A stretch of 64,000 bases of DNA, taken from positions 1 through 64,000 of the forward strand of contig NZ_JACJQG010000006.1 of the NCBI RefSeq assembly GCF_014696435.1, in the 5' to 3' direction. The stretch comes from Calothrix anomala FACHB-343. GTDB taxonomy: Bacteria > Cyanobacteriota > Cyanobacteriia > Cyanobacteriales > Nostocaceae. Shown here one piece after another: positions 8,910 through 17,505 of the stretch (within the stretch, counting starts at the first letter, position 1; every line of letters starts with the position of its first letter). A program made the translations under genes and the position numbers. The notes under the pieces are model-generated. The model was given only the letters and a program-made list of their open reading frames with translations, was not told the DNA's origin and did no database searches.

Positions 8910-9872
8910 TTACTCTTGTTTTTTAATTCTGTTAATTTCTCGTTGCAATTCTTCAATTTGTTGACGCAATTTTTCTGCATCATTAGCAGCAGTTTCAGAG
9001 GAAACATTCACAGATCCAGAGGCAGGCGATCGCTGATAATTTCCTTGGCGAATTTGCTGGTATTCTGCGGATACTGCCCACTCCCGTAAATAGCGCAGGC
9101 GTTCCACCGCAAACGGATGACTAAGCATCATGCCTTGTGCGCCATTGTACATCAGAAATTTGTACACTTGATTGAGTACATCTGTATCTAATGCCTGATA
9201 ATTTTCGGACTGCTGGATAAATTCTTGTAAACTACATTCATTGGCATATTTGATACTACCGCCTGAGACTTTCATCATCGAAGACATGACGGTATTTAAG
9301 TCATCAATCACCAACAGCGCCGCCCTATCTGCTGATAACTCGGCTTTGCGCCGCCACTCAAAAAAGGCATAAATTAAAGCTTGAGTCACAACATTACCTA
9401 AACCAAAGGTTAATTCACCTAAGGCGGAAGCAGCACTCATCGCCCACATCGCCATTTGAATTAAAATAGTATGACCACATTTAATATGCCCCAGTTCATG
9501 GGCTAGCACCGCCCGAATCTCGACTTCGTCTAGTAAGTCAAGTATCCCTGTGTTTATGACTATGTAAGGATTTTCTTGCCCCAAAGCATAGCTATTTGCT
9601 TGGGGATTCTGCAAGACAAAAAGTGTAGGTTCTGGATAAATATCCAAATCCCGCACACATTCGCGAAACATCTGGTAAATAGTGGAGTATTGTCGCGGCC
9701 CAACTTGGATGGTGTTACCCATTAGATAAACTAACTGCGGGCGTTCATAGATAAATTCCACAAATTTACGAGCGATTAAATCAAATCCCGGTAAACTGCG
9801 TAAAGCTTGCTCGGCTTGGCGATCCAGTGGATGCCTAAAGGCTTCGCTGGAGATTCCTGTGTAAATTGGCAT
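8910..9872 (-). CDS. M48 family zinc metalloprotease
   Basis: This encodes 320 residues. The zinc-binding HELGH motif lies at 125-129 (AVLAHELGHIKCGH), and the third ligand is probably the Glu of KAELSADRA near 175. These are hallmarks of M48/Ste24-HtpX-like peptidases. The hydrophobic stretch just after HELGH (about 135-165) could associate with the membrane. There is no N-terminal signal. The C-terminal 40 residues form a short coiled coil (EKLRQQIEELQREINRIKK). Such proteases remove damaged or misfolded proteins, but the substrate here is unknown. A heptamer repeat array lies directly upstream of the start. Confidence 0.88.
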   Translation of the reverse strand: MPIYTGISSEAFRHPLDRQAEQALRSLPGFDLIARKFVEFIYERPQLVYLMGNTIQVGPRQYSTIYQMFRECVRDLDIYPEPTLFVLQNPQANSYALGQENPYIVINTGILDLLDEVEIRAVLAHELGHIKCGHTILIQMAMWAMSAASALGELTFGLGNVVTQALIYAFFEWRRKAELSADRAALLVIDDLNTVMSSMMKVSGGSIKYANECSLQEFIQQSENYQALDTDVLNQVYKFLMYNGAQGMMLSHPFAVERLRYLREWAVSAEYQQIRQGNYQRSPASGSVNVSSETAANDAEKLRQQIEELQREINRIKKQE

Positions 9873-9893
9873 GATTCAGGTAATTGGTGATTT

Positions 9894-9957
9894 GTCATTA
9901 GTCATTAGTCATTAGTCATTGGCAATTACAAAGGACAACTGACAATTGACTAATGAC
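9894..9957. repeat. Heptameric short tandem repeats (TCATTAG type)
   Basis: Several copies of GTCATTA, then degenerate GACAATTGACTAATGACAAG, occupy the divergent intergenic space between the M48 protease and the DinG-like gene. They belong to the short tandemly repeated sequences common in heterocystous cyanobacteria. Confidence 0.7.
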
Positions 9958-10017
9958 AAGATAATGGAAATGGGGCTATTCGGAAGTAAAAATCATTTTG
10001 TATGGGATTAGAAGCGT

Positions 10018-11580
10018 GTGATTGAAGCAGAAGTTCATTTGTCACTACATAACTTTTTGCGATCGCAGGCGGGTTTCCCTTCCTGGCCCCATCATTTGAC
10101 GATGGCAAGGTTGGTAGCACGCGCCTTGCGCTTGGGACGTAGCGCCTTAATTCAAGTCGGGGCTGTTTGTGGGTATCAAGGACGATATCGCACGAGTTTT
10201 GTCGCCTCGGCATTGATGTGGCACGGCCCTGTAATTATTGTGGCTTCTCAAACAGTACAGCAACGGTTGTTAAAAGTGGAAATTCCGCGCCTACAGCAGT
10301 GGTTGCAAGCCAAAAAGCCAATTAGAACAGGTGACGCTTGGCCTGGTGCGGAGTTCCAAGGGCTACTGCTAACTACCCCAGCCGCTTGGTTAAGCAAACA
10401 AATTCAAGATGAGGGACATTTCCCGCCTGGGGTGCCGACAATTATTGATGGGGTGGACGATTTGGAAGATTGGGTACGCCAAGAACTTACCCAAACTATT
10501 CAACCCCATGACTGGGATGAACTCATGCTAGCTTGTCCAGAACAAGGGGAAATTATTCGTTCTGCCAGGGCACAACTGACAAAGGATTTTTTCCAGCACC
10601 CAGCTAATCCTTATGAGTGCTATCTGATTTCCCAAGCCGAAATCGATGTTTTACAGCATCTCTATGCAGCGTTAGCGTTAGCAGAACTTCCCGCAGCTTG
10701 GAAAAATTTCTGGCAATACTTCCAAAATGTTGACGAAAATCTTTCCGGATCTTCTGCTGCATCTCCTCCTCTCCTCTGGGCTACTATTGCTCGTCGTCAA
10801 GGTTTATTTTCCTTACACTGCGCCCCCATTGAATTAGGCAAAATCGTCGCCCCAATTTGGCAACGACAGCCGATAGTTTTTGTCGGTAGCGCCTTAGAAC
10901 CGGAAACAGAAGCGCCCCTATTCCGTCAGCGCTTGGGCTTGGATGATGTGACTTGTTTGAAATTCTCATCTGATAGCCAAACAGATGCGATTCAGCTGTA
11001 CATCCCCTATAAGCTACCTTTACCCAACACCCCAGAATTTCAAGCGGCGTTTATTCACAAGGTGCGCACCCTGTTGTGTTTGAGTGCAACTGCGCCAGGA
11101 TTAACAGTCATCTTAATTGGGGATGTGCCACTGAAGGCGCAAACCGGGGCAATTCTCGCGGCGGAGTTTGGTTCGCGGGTGCAGGTAGAAAAAACTTGTC
11201 TCGATGACAATGGGATTTTAATTAGCGGCTGGGAATTTTGGCGAGAACATCAAGGGGTTTTACCGCCACCTCATTTGTTAATTATTGCGACATTGCCTTT
11301 GCCATCTTTGGAAAGCCCCCTAGTAGCTGGTAGGGTAGCTCACTATAAGCGATCGCATCAAGACTGGTTCCGTTTATACCTATTGCCCACAGCCTTAAAT
11401 GAACTCCAACGCGCCGTAGCACCCGCACGAGAAAGTCAAGGCATAGTAGCATTACTAGATGGGCGTGTAGTCAATCGCAGCTACGGTGCGCAAATTCTCG
11501 CCGCTTTAAGTCCCCTTGCCCGCATCAACTACCTCGATCCCAGCCTGTTCTCCCACAACAACGAAGAAAATTCAGCTTAG
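10018..11580 (+). CDS. DinG/XPD-like helicase relative, apparently without a Walker A motif
   Basis: This encodes 520 residues from a GTG start. The C-terminal half resembles the DinG/XPD second helicase domain: LPPPHLLIIATLPLPSLESP, then a VAGRVAHY block, and ALLDGRVVNRSYGAQIL near residue 490 (family DRR....YG). At the N-terminus, where DinG has a P-loop, the sequence reads RSALIQVGAVCGYQGRYRTS, with no GxGKT/S. The DEAH box position appears to be IIDGVDDLEDW. It therefore looks like a catalytically changed paralogue that may bind DNA or partners without normal ATPase activity. Family length is normal and the frame is intact, so it is not an obvious pseudogene. The SOS or repair role of DinG should not be assumed. 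Confidence 0.7.
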   Translation: MIEAEVHLSLHNFLRSQAGFPSWPHHLTMARLVARALRLGRSALIQVGAVCGYQGRYRTSFVASALMWHGPVIIVASQTVQQRLLKVEIPRLQQWLQAKKPIRTGDAWPGAEFQGLLLTTPAAWLSKQIQDEGHFPPGVPTIIDGVDDLEDWVRQELTQTIQPHDWDELMLACPEQGEIIRSARAQLTKDFFQHPANPYECYLISQAEIDVLQHLYAALALAELPAAWKNFWQYFQNVDENLSGSSAASPPLLWATIARRQGLFSLHCAPIELGKIVAPIWQRQPIVFVGSALEPETEAPLFRQRLGLDDVTCLKFSSDSQTDAIQLYIPYKLPLPNTPEFQAAFIHKVRTLLCLSATAPGLTVILIGDVPLKAQTGAILAAEFGSRVQVEKTCLDDNGILISGWEFWREHQGVLPPPHLLIIATLPLPSLESPLVAGRVAHYKRSHQDWFRLYLLPTALNELQRAVAPARESQGIVALLDGRVVNRSYGAQILAALSPLARINYLDPSLFSHNNEENSA

Positions 11581-11889
11581 TCCAAAAAGTCAACCGTCAA
11601 CAGTCAACCGTCAACAGTCAACCGTCAACAGTCAAAAGAATAACGCCTGTCTGACAAGCTTTGTGCTGAATTTACACTTAGCTGGATTTCCACCTGATTC
11701 TATAACTCTATTTCAATGCCCCATGCCCAATGCCCAATGCCCATTAACTATTTACGTTTTGTCAACCGCAAAGCGATCGCTCTACACCACGAGCTATCAT
11801 CTGTTTACATACCTTAATGGCTTGCCACAGGCATTGCAGCCAATCTCAACCAAAAACTTAGATGAAATTAGAAATTTAAATTGCTGATT
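11581..11889. repeat. Intergenic region with CAACCGT/CAACAGT heptamers
   Basis: The region begins with about seven GTCAACA/GTCAACC heptamers (11588-11637) and later has ATGCCCA repeats (11716-11742). A 123-codon open frame crosses it but starts inside the helicase gene and consists largely of repeats, so it was not called. No promoter could be assigned for the DUF2839 gene. Confidence 0.6.
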
Positions 11890-12108
11890 ATGGGTGAAGC
11901 AAAGCGTCGTAAAGATACATTAGGCGAAAATTACGGTCAAGATACTACCCGAATCTTACCTTGGGTGCCAATTTCCAAATCTCAAGCCGAACAATTTGTC
12001 AGTTGGACGACTCGTGGGGCTTGGATTGGTATAGGAGTTATGGTAGCTGCTTGGGTAACCATCCGTTTTATCGGCCCGGCTTTTGGTTGGTGGGATGTAG
12101 TTTATTAA
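11890..12108 (+). CDS. DUF2839 family small membrane protein
   Basis: This encodes 72 residues starting at ATG 11890 (MGEAKRRK). An upstream in-frame TTG at 11881 is less likely. The conserved MGEAKRRKDTLG N-terminus is followed by a Pro-containing loop and one hydrophobic segment (about 40-60, GAWIGIGVMVAAWVTIRFIG). This is the layout of the cyanobacterial DUF2839 family, whose function is unknown. One predicted membrane span suggests an inner or thylakoid membrane location. It ends 5 bp before the end of the convergent tnpB. Confidence 0.85.
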   Translation: MGEAKRRKDTLGENYGQDTTRILPWVPISKSQAEQFVSWTTRGAWIGIGVMVAAWVTIRFIGPAFGWWDVVY

Positions 12109-12113
12109 GTGAA

Positions 12114-13367
12114 CTACCTACACTGACCTGACGGTACAGTGTAGGCTTCCTGTCCAACAGAAAGCGTAGTAGTGGATTTCTTGCGTCCTCCCTTACTTCG
12201 GCTTACATCTGGGCGACAGGCTTTATCCCCCGTTCCAGAGGTCAAAATTCGTGAGCCACTGCGTTGGACGGGTTCCCCGGCTTGAAGCAAGTGGCGTAGT
12301 CCCTCATCTCTGAGGCTAATAGCTGCATTTACATCCCGATCATGTTTTGTATGGCAGTTTTCGCAGGTCCAGAATCTTACATCTAGCGGTAAACTGCCAA
12401 CTTGATTTAGACACACATGACAGGTTTTTGAACTGGGGAAGAATCTATCAACTTCCTGATATACCTTCCCTTCCATTTCTGCCTTATATTTCAACATGGT
12501 GCAAAACATTCCCCATCCAACTTGATGGATGGATTTAGCCAAACAATGATTTTGCATCATGCCCTTAACATTAAGATTTTCAAGCACGATGACTTGGTTT
12601 TCGTTGACTATCCTACGAGATAGCTTGTGCAGAAAATCCTCACGGCAGTTAGTTATTTTTCTGTGGACTCTAGCAACCTTCTTTCTAGCTTTGGTACGGT
12701 TATTAGAACCTTTCTGCTTCCTAGATAGTTGCTGTTGTTTTAGTTTTAAATTCTTCTCATACTTGTTGAGTATTCTAGGATTGTCAAACTTAGAGCCATC
12801 GCTAGTAACAGCAAAGTGGGTCAATCCCAAATCAATACCTATTGCCTTGCCATCCGTGTTCGCGGAAGGTTTGTCTTTACCATCATCAAACAGAATAGCT
12901 GCAAAGTATTGATTAGAACAGTTCTTGGATATAGTTACAGTTTTGACTTTCCCCTCAACAGGTCTATGAATTATTGCTGATACGTCCCCTATTTTGGGAA
13001 GACTTAAATAATTATCGGCAACCTTGACGTTTTGGGGATATTGTATTGACTGCTTGCCATGTTTTGATTTGAATCTTGGGTATTTAGCTCTTTTTTCAAA
13101 GAAATTGTTGAAGGCTACACCCAAATTCAAGCAGACTTGCTGCAAACATTGTGAATATGTCGAAGTTAGCCATTCATACTCTTTCTTTAACTGGGGAATT
13201 ATCTTTTTTACTGCGTAGCCAGATAAACCCTTACCAGTTTCCTTGTATGTTTGGTTCATCAAATTCAGGCAGTAATTCCAAAGCCAACGACAACAACCAA
13301 AAGCTTGCGCTAGAGACTGCTGTTGTTGGATATCTGGATATAACCTGACTTTGACGACCTTTAACAT
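12114..13367 (-). CDS. tnpB: TnpB (OrfB) RNA-guided nuclease of an IS200/IS605-type element
   Basis: This encodes 417 residues from ATG 13367 (MLKVVKVRLYP); the frame is open further upstream, but this start fits the family. The N-terminal helix-turn-helix region (CCRWLWNYCLN) is followed by a RuvC-like core. Its three acidic positions are visible: Asp in GIDLGLTHFA, Glu in VLENLNVKGM, and Asp in HDRDVNAA. A four-cysteine zinc finger (CHVCLNQ...CENCHTKHD) lies between the last two. All catalytic residues are present, so it could be active. No tnpA transposase gene is nearby, making this an IS1341-like orphan. The guide (omega) RNA of such elements comes from the 3' end on the same strand, here about 12114-12300. 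Confidence 0.93.
   Translation of the reverse strand: MLKVVKVRLYPDIQQQQSLAQAFGCCRWLWNYCLNLMNQTYKETGKGLSGYAVKKIIPQLKKEYEWLTSTYSQCLQQVCLNLGVAFNNFFEKRAKYPRFKSKHGKQSIQYPQNVKVADNYLSLPKIGDVSAIIHRPVEGKVKTVTISKNCSNQYFAAILFDDGKDKPSANTDGKAIGIDLGLTHFAVTSDGSKFDNPRILNKYEKNLKLKQQQLSRKQKGSNNRTKARKKVARVHRKITNCREDFLHKLSRRIVNENQVIVLENLNVKGMMQNHCLAKSIHQVGWGMFCTMLKYKAEMEGKVYQEVDRFFPSSKTCHVCLNQVGSLPLDVRFWTCENCHTKHDRDVNAAISLRDEGLRHLLQAGEPVQRSGSRILTSGTGDKACRPDVSRSKGGRKKSTTTLSVGQEAYTVPSGQCR
12117..12145. repeat. Hairpin at the 3' end of tnpB, candidate right-end palindrome
   Basis: CCTACACTG (12117-12125) and CAGTGTAGG (12137-12145) form a 9-bp perfect inverted repeat with an 11-nt loop, overlapping the last codons of tnpB. 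IS200/IS605 elements carry subterminal palindromes at their ends. A bidirectional terminator between the convergent DUF2839 and tnpB genes is an alternative reading. Confidence 0.5.
12255..12295. repeat. 41-bp hairpin repeat, copy A (inside tnpB 3' end)
   Basis: GCCACT and AGTGGC arms flank a conserved core containing GGGTTCCCCGGCTTGAAGCA. Copies of exactly the same 41-bp length lie at 13522-13562 and, in reverse orientation, at 47300-47340. The arms of copy B differ by two compensatory changes. The repeat is in frame within the tnpB C-terminal tail. Confidence 0.75.
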
Positions 13368-13521
13368 ATTAGAGTAAACAGCGTTTGCTATAAAAGAGTA
13401 TAACACAAGATTTGTACCCCTTCGGGGAAGCAAGCTACGTTTCCTCCATGTTCTGCTCCCTGAACTTCGGTGCGGAAGAATTTGGTCACAGAACTGTCGT
13501 CAACTCCCGCGCAATTCATGA

Positions 13522-13562
13522 GGCAGTGCGTTGGGCGGCTCTGCCGACTTGAAGCAACTGCC
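13522..13562. repeat. 41-bp hairpin repeat, copy B
   Basis: The arms GGCAGT/ACTGCC enclose a core like that of copy A (TTGGGCGG..CTGCCGACTTGAAGC). Relative to copy A both arms differ at two positions, and both changes keep base pairing. This argues for selection on a folded RNA or DNA hairpin. Confidence 0.75.
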
Positions 13563-13681
13563 GTCTCAACACTTCCGCTTCGCGCGCTCGTGTGAGGCTT
13601 CTTGCTGTTCAAGCTAATCCCAGGGAATTCCCATCACACTGAAATATTGGGTAAATCAATCATCCCAACTTATATCAAGTA

Positions 13682-13710
13682 CTTAGGGCACAATTTGATT
13701 GTGCCCTAAG
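13682..13710. terminator. Perfect 13-bp hairpin, possible terminator
   Basis: CTTAGGGCACAAT (13682-13694) pairs perfectly with ATTGTGCCCTAAG (13698-13710) across a 3-nt loop. No U-run follows on either strand, so it could equally be a palindromic repeat or an RNA-stabilising element. Confidence 0.4.
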
Positions 13711-14522
13711 TAGTTAATGAAGAGTAACAGTTAGACCGCATAATTACGCTTAACTATAAAGTTTTCTGTATTTTATGTAACTTTTTTCTATAATGACCAA
13801 AAAAAATTAGTACCTTATGTAACAATATCTCTGCAATCTAAAAATTCCCGAAAATCCTGCCTAAATGGCAACATAGGTTTTTTCACTAGAGTTATTCTCA
13901 GTGTTTAATCCGATGACAAGGGGTTTTACATTTGGCATCGTGGTTACGTTACACTGAATGTATAATCCAAGACAGATAAATTATCTCAGTTTAGGAAATA
14001 CTAAATCTCAAAGTTTTATGGTCATCTGCCAAATGCCATAGATTGAGGACAATGTAACTCAAGGTATCAAGTACTTGGGCAAGACCAAGCAGATGTTAGA
14101 GAATAAATTAGTTGATTAAGGGAGCCTATGTTGCTCAGGCTACGAAAACTATTCCCAAAGTCTTTACCAGTAAGGAATTTGGCTTCACTAGCCAATCTCA
14201 ACCCAAGATGTATCTTTTATCTGGTTGACTAGTAGCAAATTTAAGTTACTCTTAAAGCGGATTACTATCTCAGACATCTAAACTGACAGAAGCATCTAAA
14301 GATAATCTTAAATTTAGGAATTCTGTCTGATATTTGGTCTTTGTAAATTGAATACTTTGATACGGTACTTAAAACCGTTATCTACTACCCTAAGCTAGGT
14401 AGTCAAAAAAGTCTACGTAAACGTGTGGTTATTGTAATGGATAGTTTACAATACCATTGGATGAGAAAATCTAAAGAAAATATAAAAGAAATTCAAATGA
14501 CTGTGGTGTCTGGAGGACAAAA

Positions 14523-14870
14523 GTGTTTCTGAGACTAGCGCATCAACATCGGCAATTCGTACAAGACTTGGTAATGAACCTACAAGCCTTGGCAATAGTA
14601 CTGGAGCGACGCGGATATCCTGCATCCTGCTATACCTGTGGCGACCAGATGAATAGTGCTTCATTTATGGTGAGTTTGGGAGATAATCACCTAATTCGGT
14701 TTTTAGTATCTGACTACGGTATTACTTGGACAGAAATGCGAGACGATCGCGAATTAATGAAGTTAGAAGGTGCGGAAGCGATTAGTCAACTACAAGAGTT
14801 GGCGAATATTGTCAAGCAGTCTGCACCACCAGCGATCGCTGCAAATAAAGCCTTGGCTAAGAAGTTTTAA
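14523..14870 (+). CDS. DUF1815 family protein
   Basis: This encodes 115 residues from a GTG start, with a clear ribosome-binding site (TGGAGGA, 5 bases before the GTG). The sequence (HRQFVQDLVMNLQALA, CYTCGDQMNSASFMV and WTEMRDDRELMKLEGAEA) matches the cyanobacterial DUF1815 family as I know it. Function is unknown. Two cysteines in CYTCGD are notable. It appears monocistronic, with a long AT-rich non-coding region upstream and none of its neighbours in the same direction. Confidence 0.85.
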   Translation: MFLRLAHQHRQFVQDLVMNLQALAIVLERRGYPASCYTCGDQMNSASFMVSLGDNHLIRFLVSDYGITWTEMRDDRELMKLEGAEAISQLQELANIVKQSAPPAIAANKALAKKF

Positions 14871-15191
14871 GGATTATTGCGGCTGATGGGCTATTGTCAA
14901 ACAAGTATTGAGAATATATCTGGTAATCGGGAATCGGTAATTAGGAGTAAGTTATGACTCATCTATTACCTATTCACCGTTACCTTTAGTTATTTTATGG
15001 ATGAATGGCTGACTACATCTTTGGAAACAATCAAGTTTACTGTGGCTAAAATTAACGCCTTACCATACACCTGATGTAGGATAGCGAGATTTTTAACAAA
15101 GATTTATTTTCACTACCCAGCGAGTGACAGATACCAGAAAACTATTCTTGGAGATATTTCCTAGCCAACTGAGCGGATTGAGTGATAAATA
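14871..15191. other. Intergenic region, nothing recognised
   Basis: The 321 bp between the convergent DUF1815 and CHAT-lipoprotein genes contain short AT-rich stretches and no open frame above about 25 codons. There is no clear hairpin and no repeat shared elsewhere in the window. Confidence 0.5.
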
Positions 15192-17240
15192 TTACAAGCC
15201 ATTACCAATGAGAATAAAAGGGGCCCAATAGTAGGGATGGCTGAAACCGCTACTGATAGCTATGGGAAGAGGATTGTTTTCCGGAGATTTCCCCGTAATT
15301 AAGGCGATTTGTGTTTGTCGCAAAGCCTCAGCTTTTGTCAATTTACCGGAAGATAACAAGGTGTAAAAAGCGCTCATTAAGGCTTGCGTACCACCATCAT
15401 CTACAGACCATAATGAGGCAATTGTGGCTCTAGCGCCAGTTTTTTGCATTTGGTAAGCAAACCCTAAAATCTCCTCACCGTTACCTAATTTACCGCCTAA
15501 ACCGGTTTCACAGGCACTCAAGACGACTAAATCAACGTTAGGTAAAGACCAGTTGGCGACATCTTGCAAGTGAATGCGATCGCCATTACCAAATAAAATA
15601 AATGAGTCTTCTGGTTTACCGACCACAAAAGCCGCATGGGTAGCTAAATGGACAATCGGATAGTCGTCCATTTGCGGGATGGTAGCTTGGGGATTAAAGG
15701 CTTGATCGAGTAGTTTTTGCGATCCGGGGAGGGTAGTGGCGATACTTTCTACTTCTTGTCCCGCAAATTGTAACCCAGCATAATTGAGTTGTTGAGTACC
15801 TACCTGAAATTGATAGTTACCCTTAGTAAACGCACCTGCTAAAGCCCGAAAATTTCTTTTTGGTGGGGTGTTAAAGTTACTCAGGCTAGCAGCAGTGATG
15901 TAATTAACACTAAAGCGCTCAACTAGCCATTGCTTGCCATCATACAAAGCGCTCAGGGGAATGTAACGTAACTGATCGTCTGGTGCATAAATTAGTTGCT
16001 TCGCCCCTGCGAGTTTAATGTCATTTTCTAAGGGTTTAATCAGCCAATCGTATAATTGGTTGGCTGTTTTTTTCGCATCTTGACGCCGAGGACTTTGTAA
16101 ATCTTGGCGAAAAGTGGCTATTGTTTGGTTTAGCTGTTCTCTGGTGACTTTAACTGGGCGATGGACGGGTACAGATTCGGGGCTGACTACTACCAATTCC
16201 AAGCTATCTTGGAGAACTAGGGGATAAATTAACACAGATTTTTCTGGTAATTTGGCTAAATTATCTCGGAGTTCATTGATACTACCTAAATCTAAATTTT
16301 GCCCTTTGGCTGCGCGGCTAATTTGGTCTAATTGTGCTTTTACAGGCGGGCTAGCGATAAAATCGTTAAATTGCTTTAAGAGTTTTTGCTGAGTTAAGAC
16401 GATTTCTTCTATACGTTGTTTTTCCTGGGGCGATCGCTGTTCGGGGGGAATTTTTCGCAACTTGGTTAACTCTTTACCCAGTTCGACAGCATTATCTAGA
16501 GTTTGCTCTAACTTTTGTTTTGTTGCTGTTTCTTGGGGGATAATATTGATCCCTTTAGCAGTTTGCTGATTACCCCTTACTCCCGAAGCAAAACCTTGTA
16601 ATTCTTCTACCTTGAGTAAATCTAGACTGCGTTGGGCTTCTGCTACCCTTCCCTGTTTCAATAGTTTGTCGCCCAAAATGCGATAGGTTTGGGCAACTGT
16701 AATACTATAGGCGTCTGGTTGGGGTGCAGATAGCAATGATGGCTCTAACCTGGCTTGCTCGCGATTGATGAGACAATGTTTATAAAAGAAAATTGCTAAC
16801 TCTGGTTGCTTTTGAATATCAAATAGGTAGCCAATGTTACTATAGGTTTTACCTAATTGGACGCGATCGCCTAATTCTTTGTTAATTAATAAAGCTTGCT
16901 GATAGGATTGCAGCGCTTGGGCGTAATTGGCTTGTTTTTGGTAAATTCTGCCCATATTATTCAAAGTCACAGCTTCCCAAAAACGCTCGCCCCTATCTGT
17001 ACTAATAGTTAAAGCTTGTTCTAATTTCTGAAAACCTTCTTTTAACTGACCTTGCTCTGATAATTTTACTGCTTCTTCATTCAGCAGTTTAATCTGGCTA
17101 GATGGCTGATTGTTTTCTGGTGAGTTTTGCTGGGTGCTAGGAGTTTGATTTACCTGTTGCTTTTGTGGGGTAGTACACCCAGAAAGGCAAATCATCAAGG
17201 TAGTTATAATAACAATATATATTTGAGAATAATATCGCAT
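15192..17240 (-). CDS. TPR-CHAT domain lipoprotein (caspase-like peptidase family)
   Basis: The likely start is ATG 17240, which places a lipoprotein signal at the N-terminus: hydrophobic core IYIVIITTLMI, then lipobox LSGC. The frame stays open to 17318, but that would bury the signal. The product has 682 residues. TPR motifs run from about residue 50 to 220 (AVTLNNMGRIYQKQANYAQA), then a helical linker, then a CHAT domain from about 340. Both catalytic motifs are canonical: VHLATHA and VLSACETGLGG. CHAT proteins of this TPR type are abundant in filamentous cyanobacteria. A lipid anchor would place this peptidase on the outer face of the membrane. The gene stands alone. Confidence 0.9.
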   Translation of the reverse strand: MRYYSQIYIVIITTLMICLSGCTTPQKQQVNQTPSTQQNSPENNQPSSQIKLLNEEAVKLSEQGQLKEGFQKLEQALTISTDRGERFWEAVTLNNMGRIYQKQANYAQALQSYQQALLINKELGDRVQLGKTYSNIGYLFDIQKQPELAIFFYKHCLINREQARLEPSLLSAPQPDAYSITVAQTYRILGDKLLKQGRVAEAQRSLDLLKVEELQGFASGVRGNQQTAKGINIIPQETATKQKLEQTLDNAVELGKELTKLRKIPPEQRSPQEKQRIEEIVLTQQKLLKQFNDFIASPPVKAQLDQISRAAKGQNLDLGSINELRDNLAKLPEKSVLIYPLVLQDSLELVVVSPESVPVHRPVKVTREQLNQTIATFRQDLQSPRRQDAKKTANQLYDWLIKPLENDIKLAGAKQLIYAPDDQLRYIPLSALYDGKQWLVERFSVNYITAASLSNFNTPPKRNFRALAGAFTKGNYQFQVGTQQLNYAGLQFAGQEVESIATTLPGSQKLLDQAFNPQATIPQMDDYPIVHLATHAAFVVGKPEDSFILFGNGDRIHLQDVANWSLPNVDLVVLSACETGLGGKLGNGEEILGFAYQMQKTGARATIASLWSVDDGGTQALMSAFYTLLSSGKLTKAEALRQTQIALITGKSPENNPLPIAISSGFSHPYYWAPFILIGNGL

Positions 17241-17505
17241 AACAAAACACCCCCTATTTTTGGGAGCGTAGATGATAAAGTAATAAATTATCTGATTTTG
17301 CCGCTCCTGAGTTAACAAAGCTAACTCAGCATCTACATATATTGATACTATTCTAACAGAAAGAGGCGCATGGAAGTTTTAGCCCGACTCTGAGCTTGCT
17401 TTGAGCAGAGAGAAATATCAGGCTTTGACAAAGCATCAACTATTTTGTTAGTAATTTTTATGTTACTCAAGAGGTAGACATTCATAAATACTGAGAAATT
17501 TAAAC

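Larger units (their letters stand above)
13368..14522. other. Long non-coding region with a possible tnpB relic and hairpins
   Basis: No convincing gene is seen. About 13430-13615 resembles the 3' part of the neighbouring tnpB (ACTTCGG, AATTC.TGAG, then the 41-bp repeat at matching spacing) and is probably the remnant of another element. A 13-bp perfect hairpin follows at 13682-13710. The remaining roughly 800 bp up to the DUF1815 start are AT-rich with stop codons in all frames. They could hold a long leader or an unrecognised RNA. Confidence 0.5.

Noticed and set aside
11516-11887. 123-codon frame after the DinG-like gene
   Set aside because: It starts inside the upstream gene and is built from heptamer repeats.
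13388-13612. 74-codon minus-strand frame upstream of tnpB
   Set aside because: It coincides with a probable tnpB 3'-end relic and a hairpin repeat, so it is not a gene on its own.
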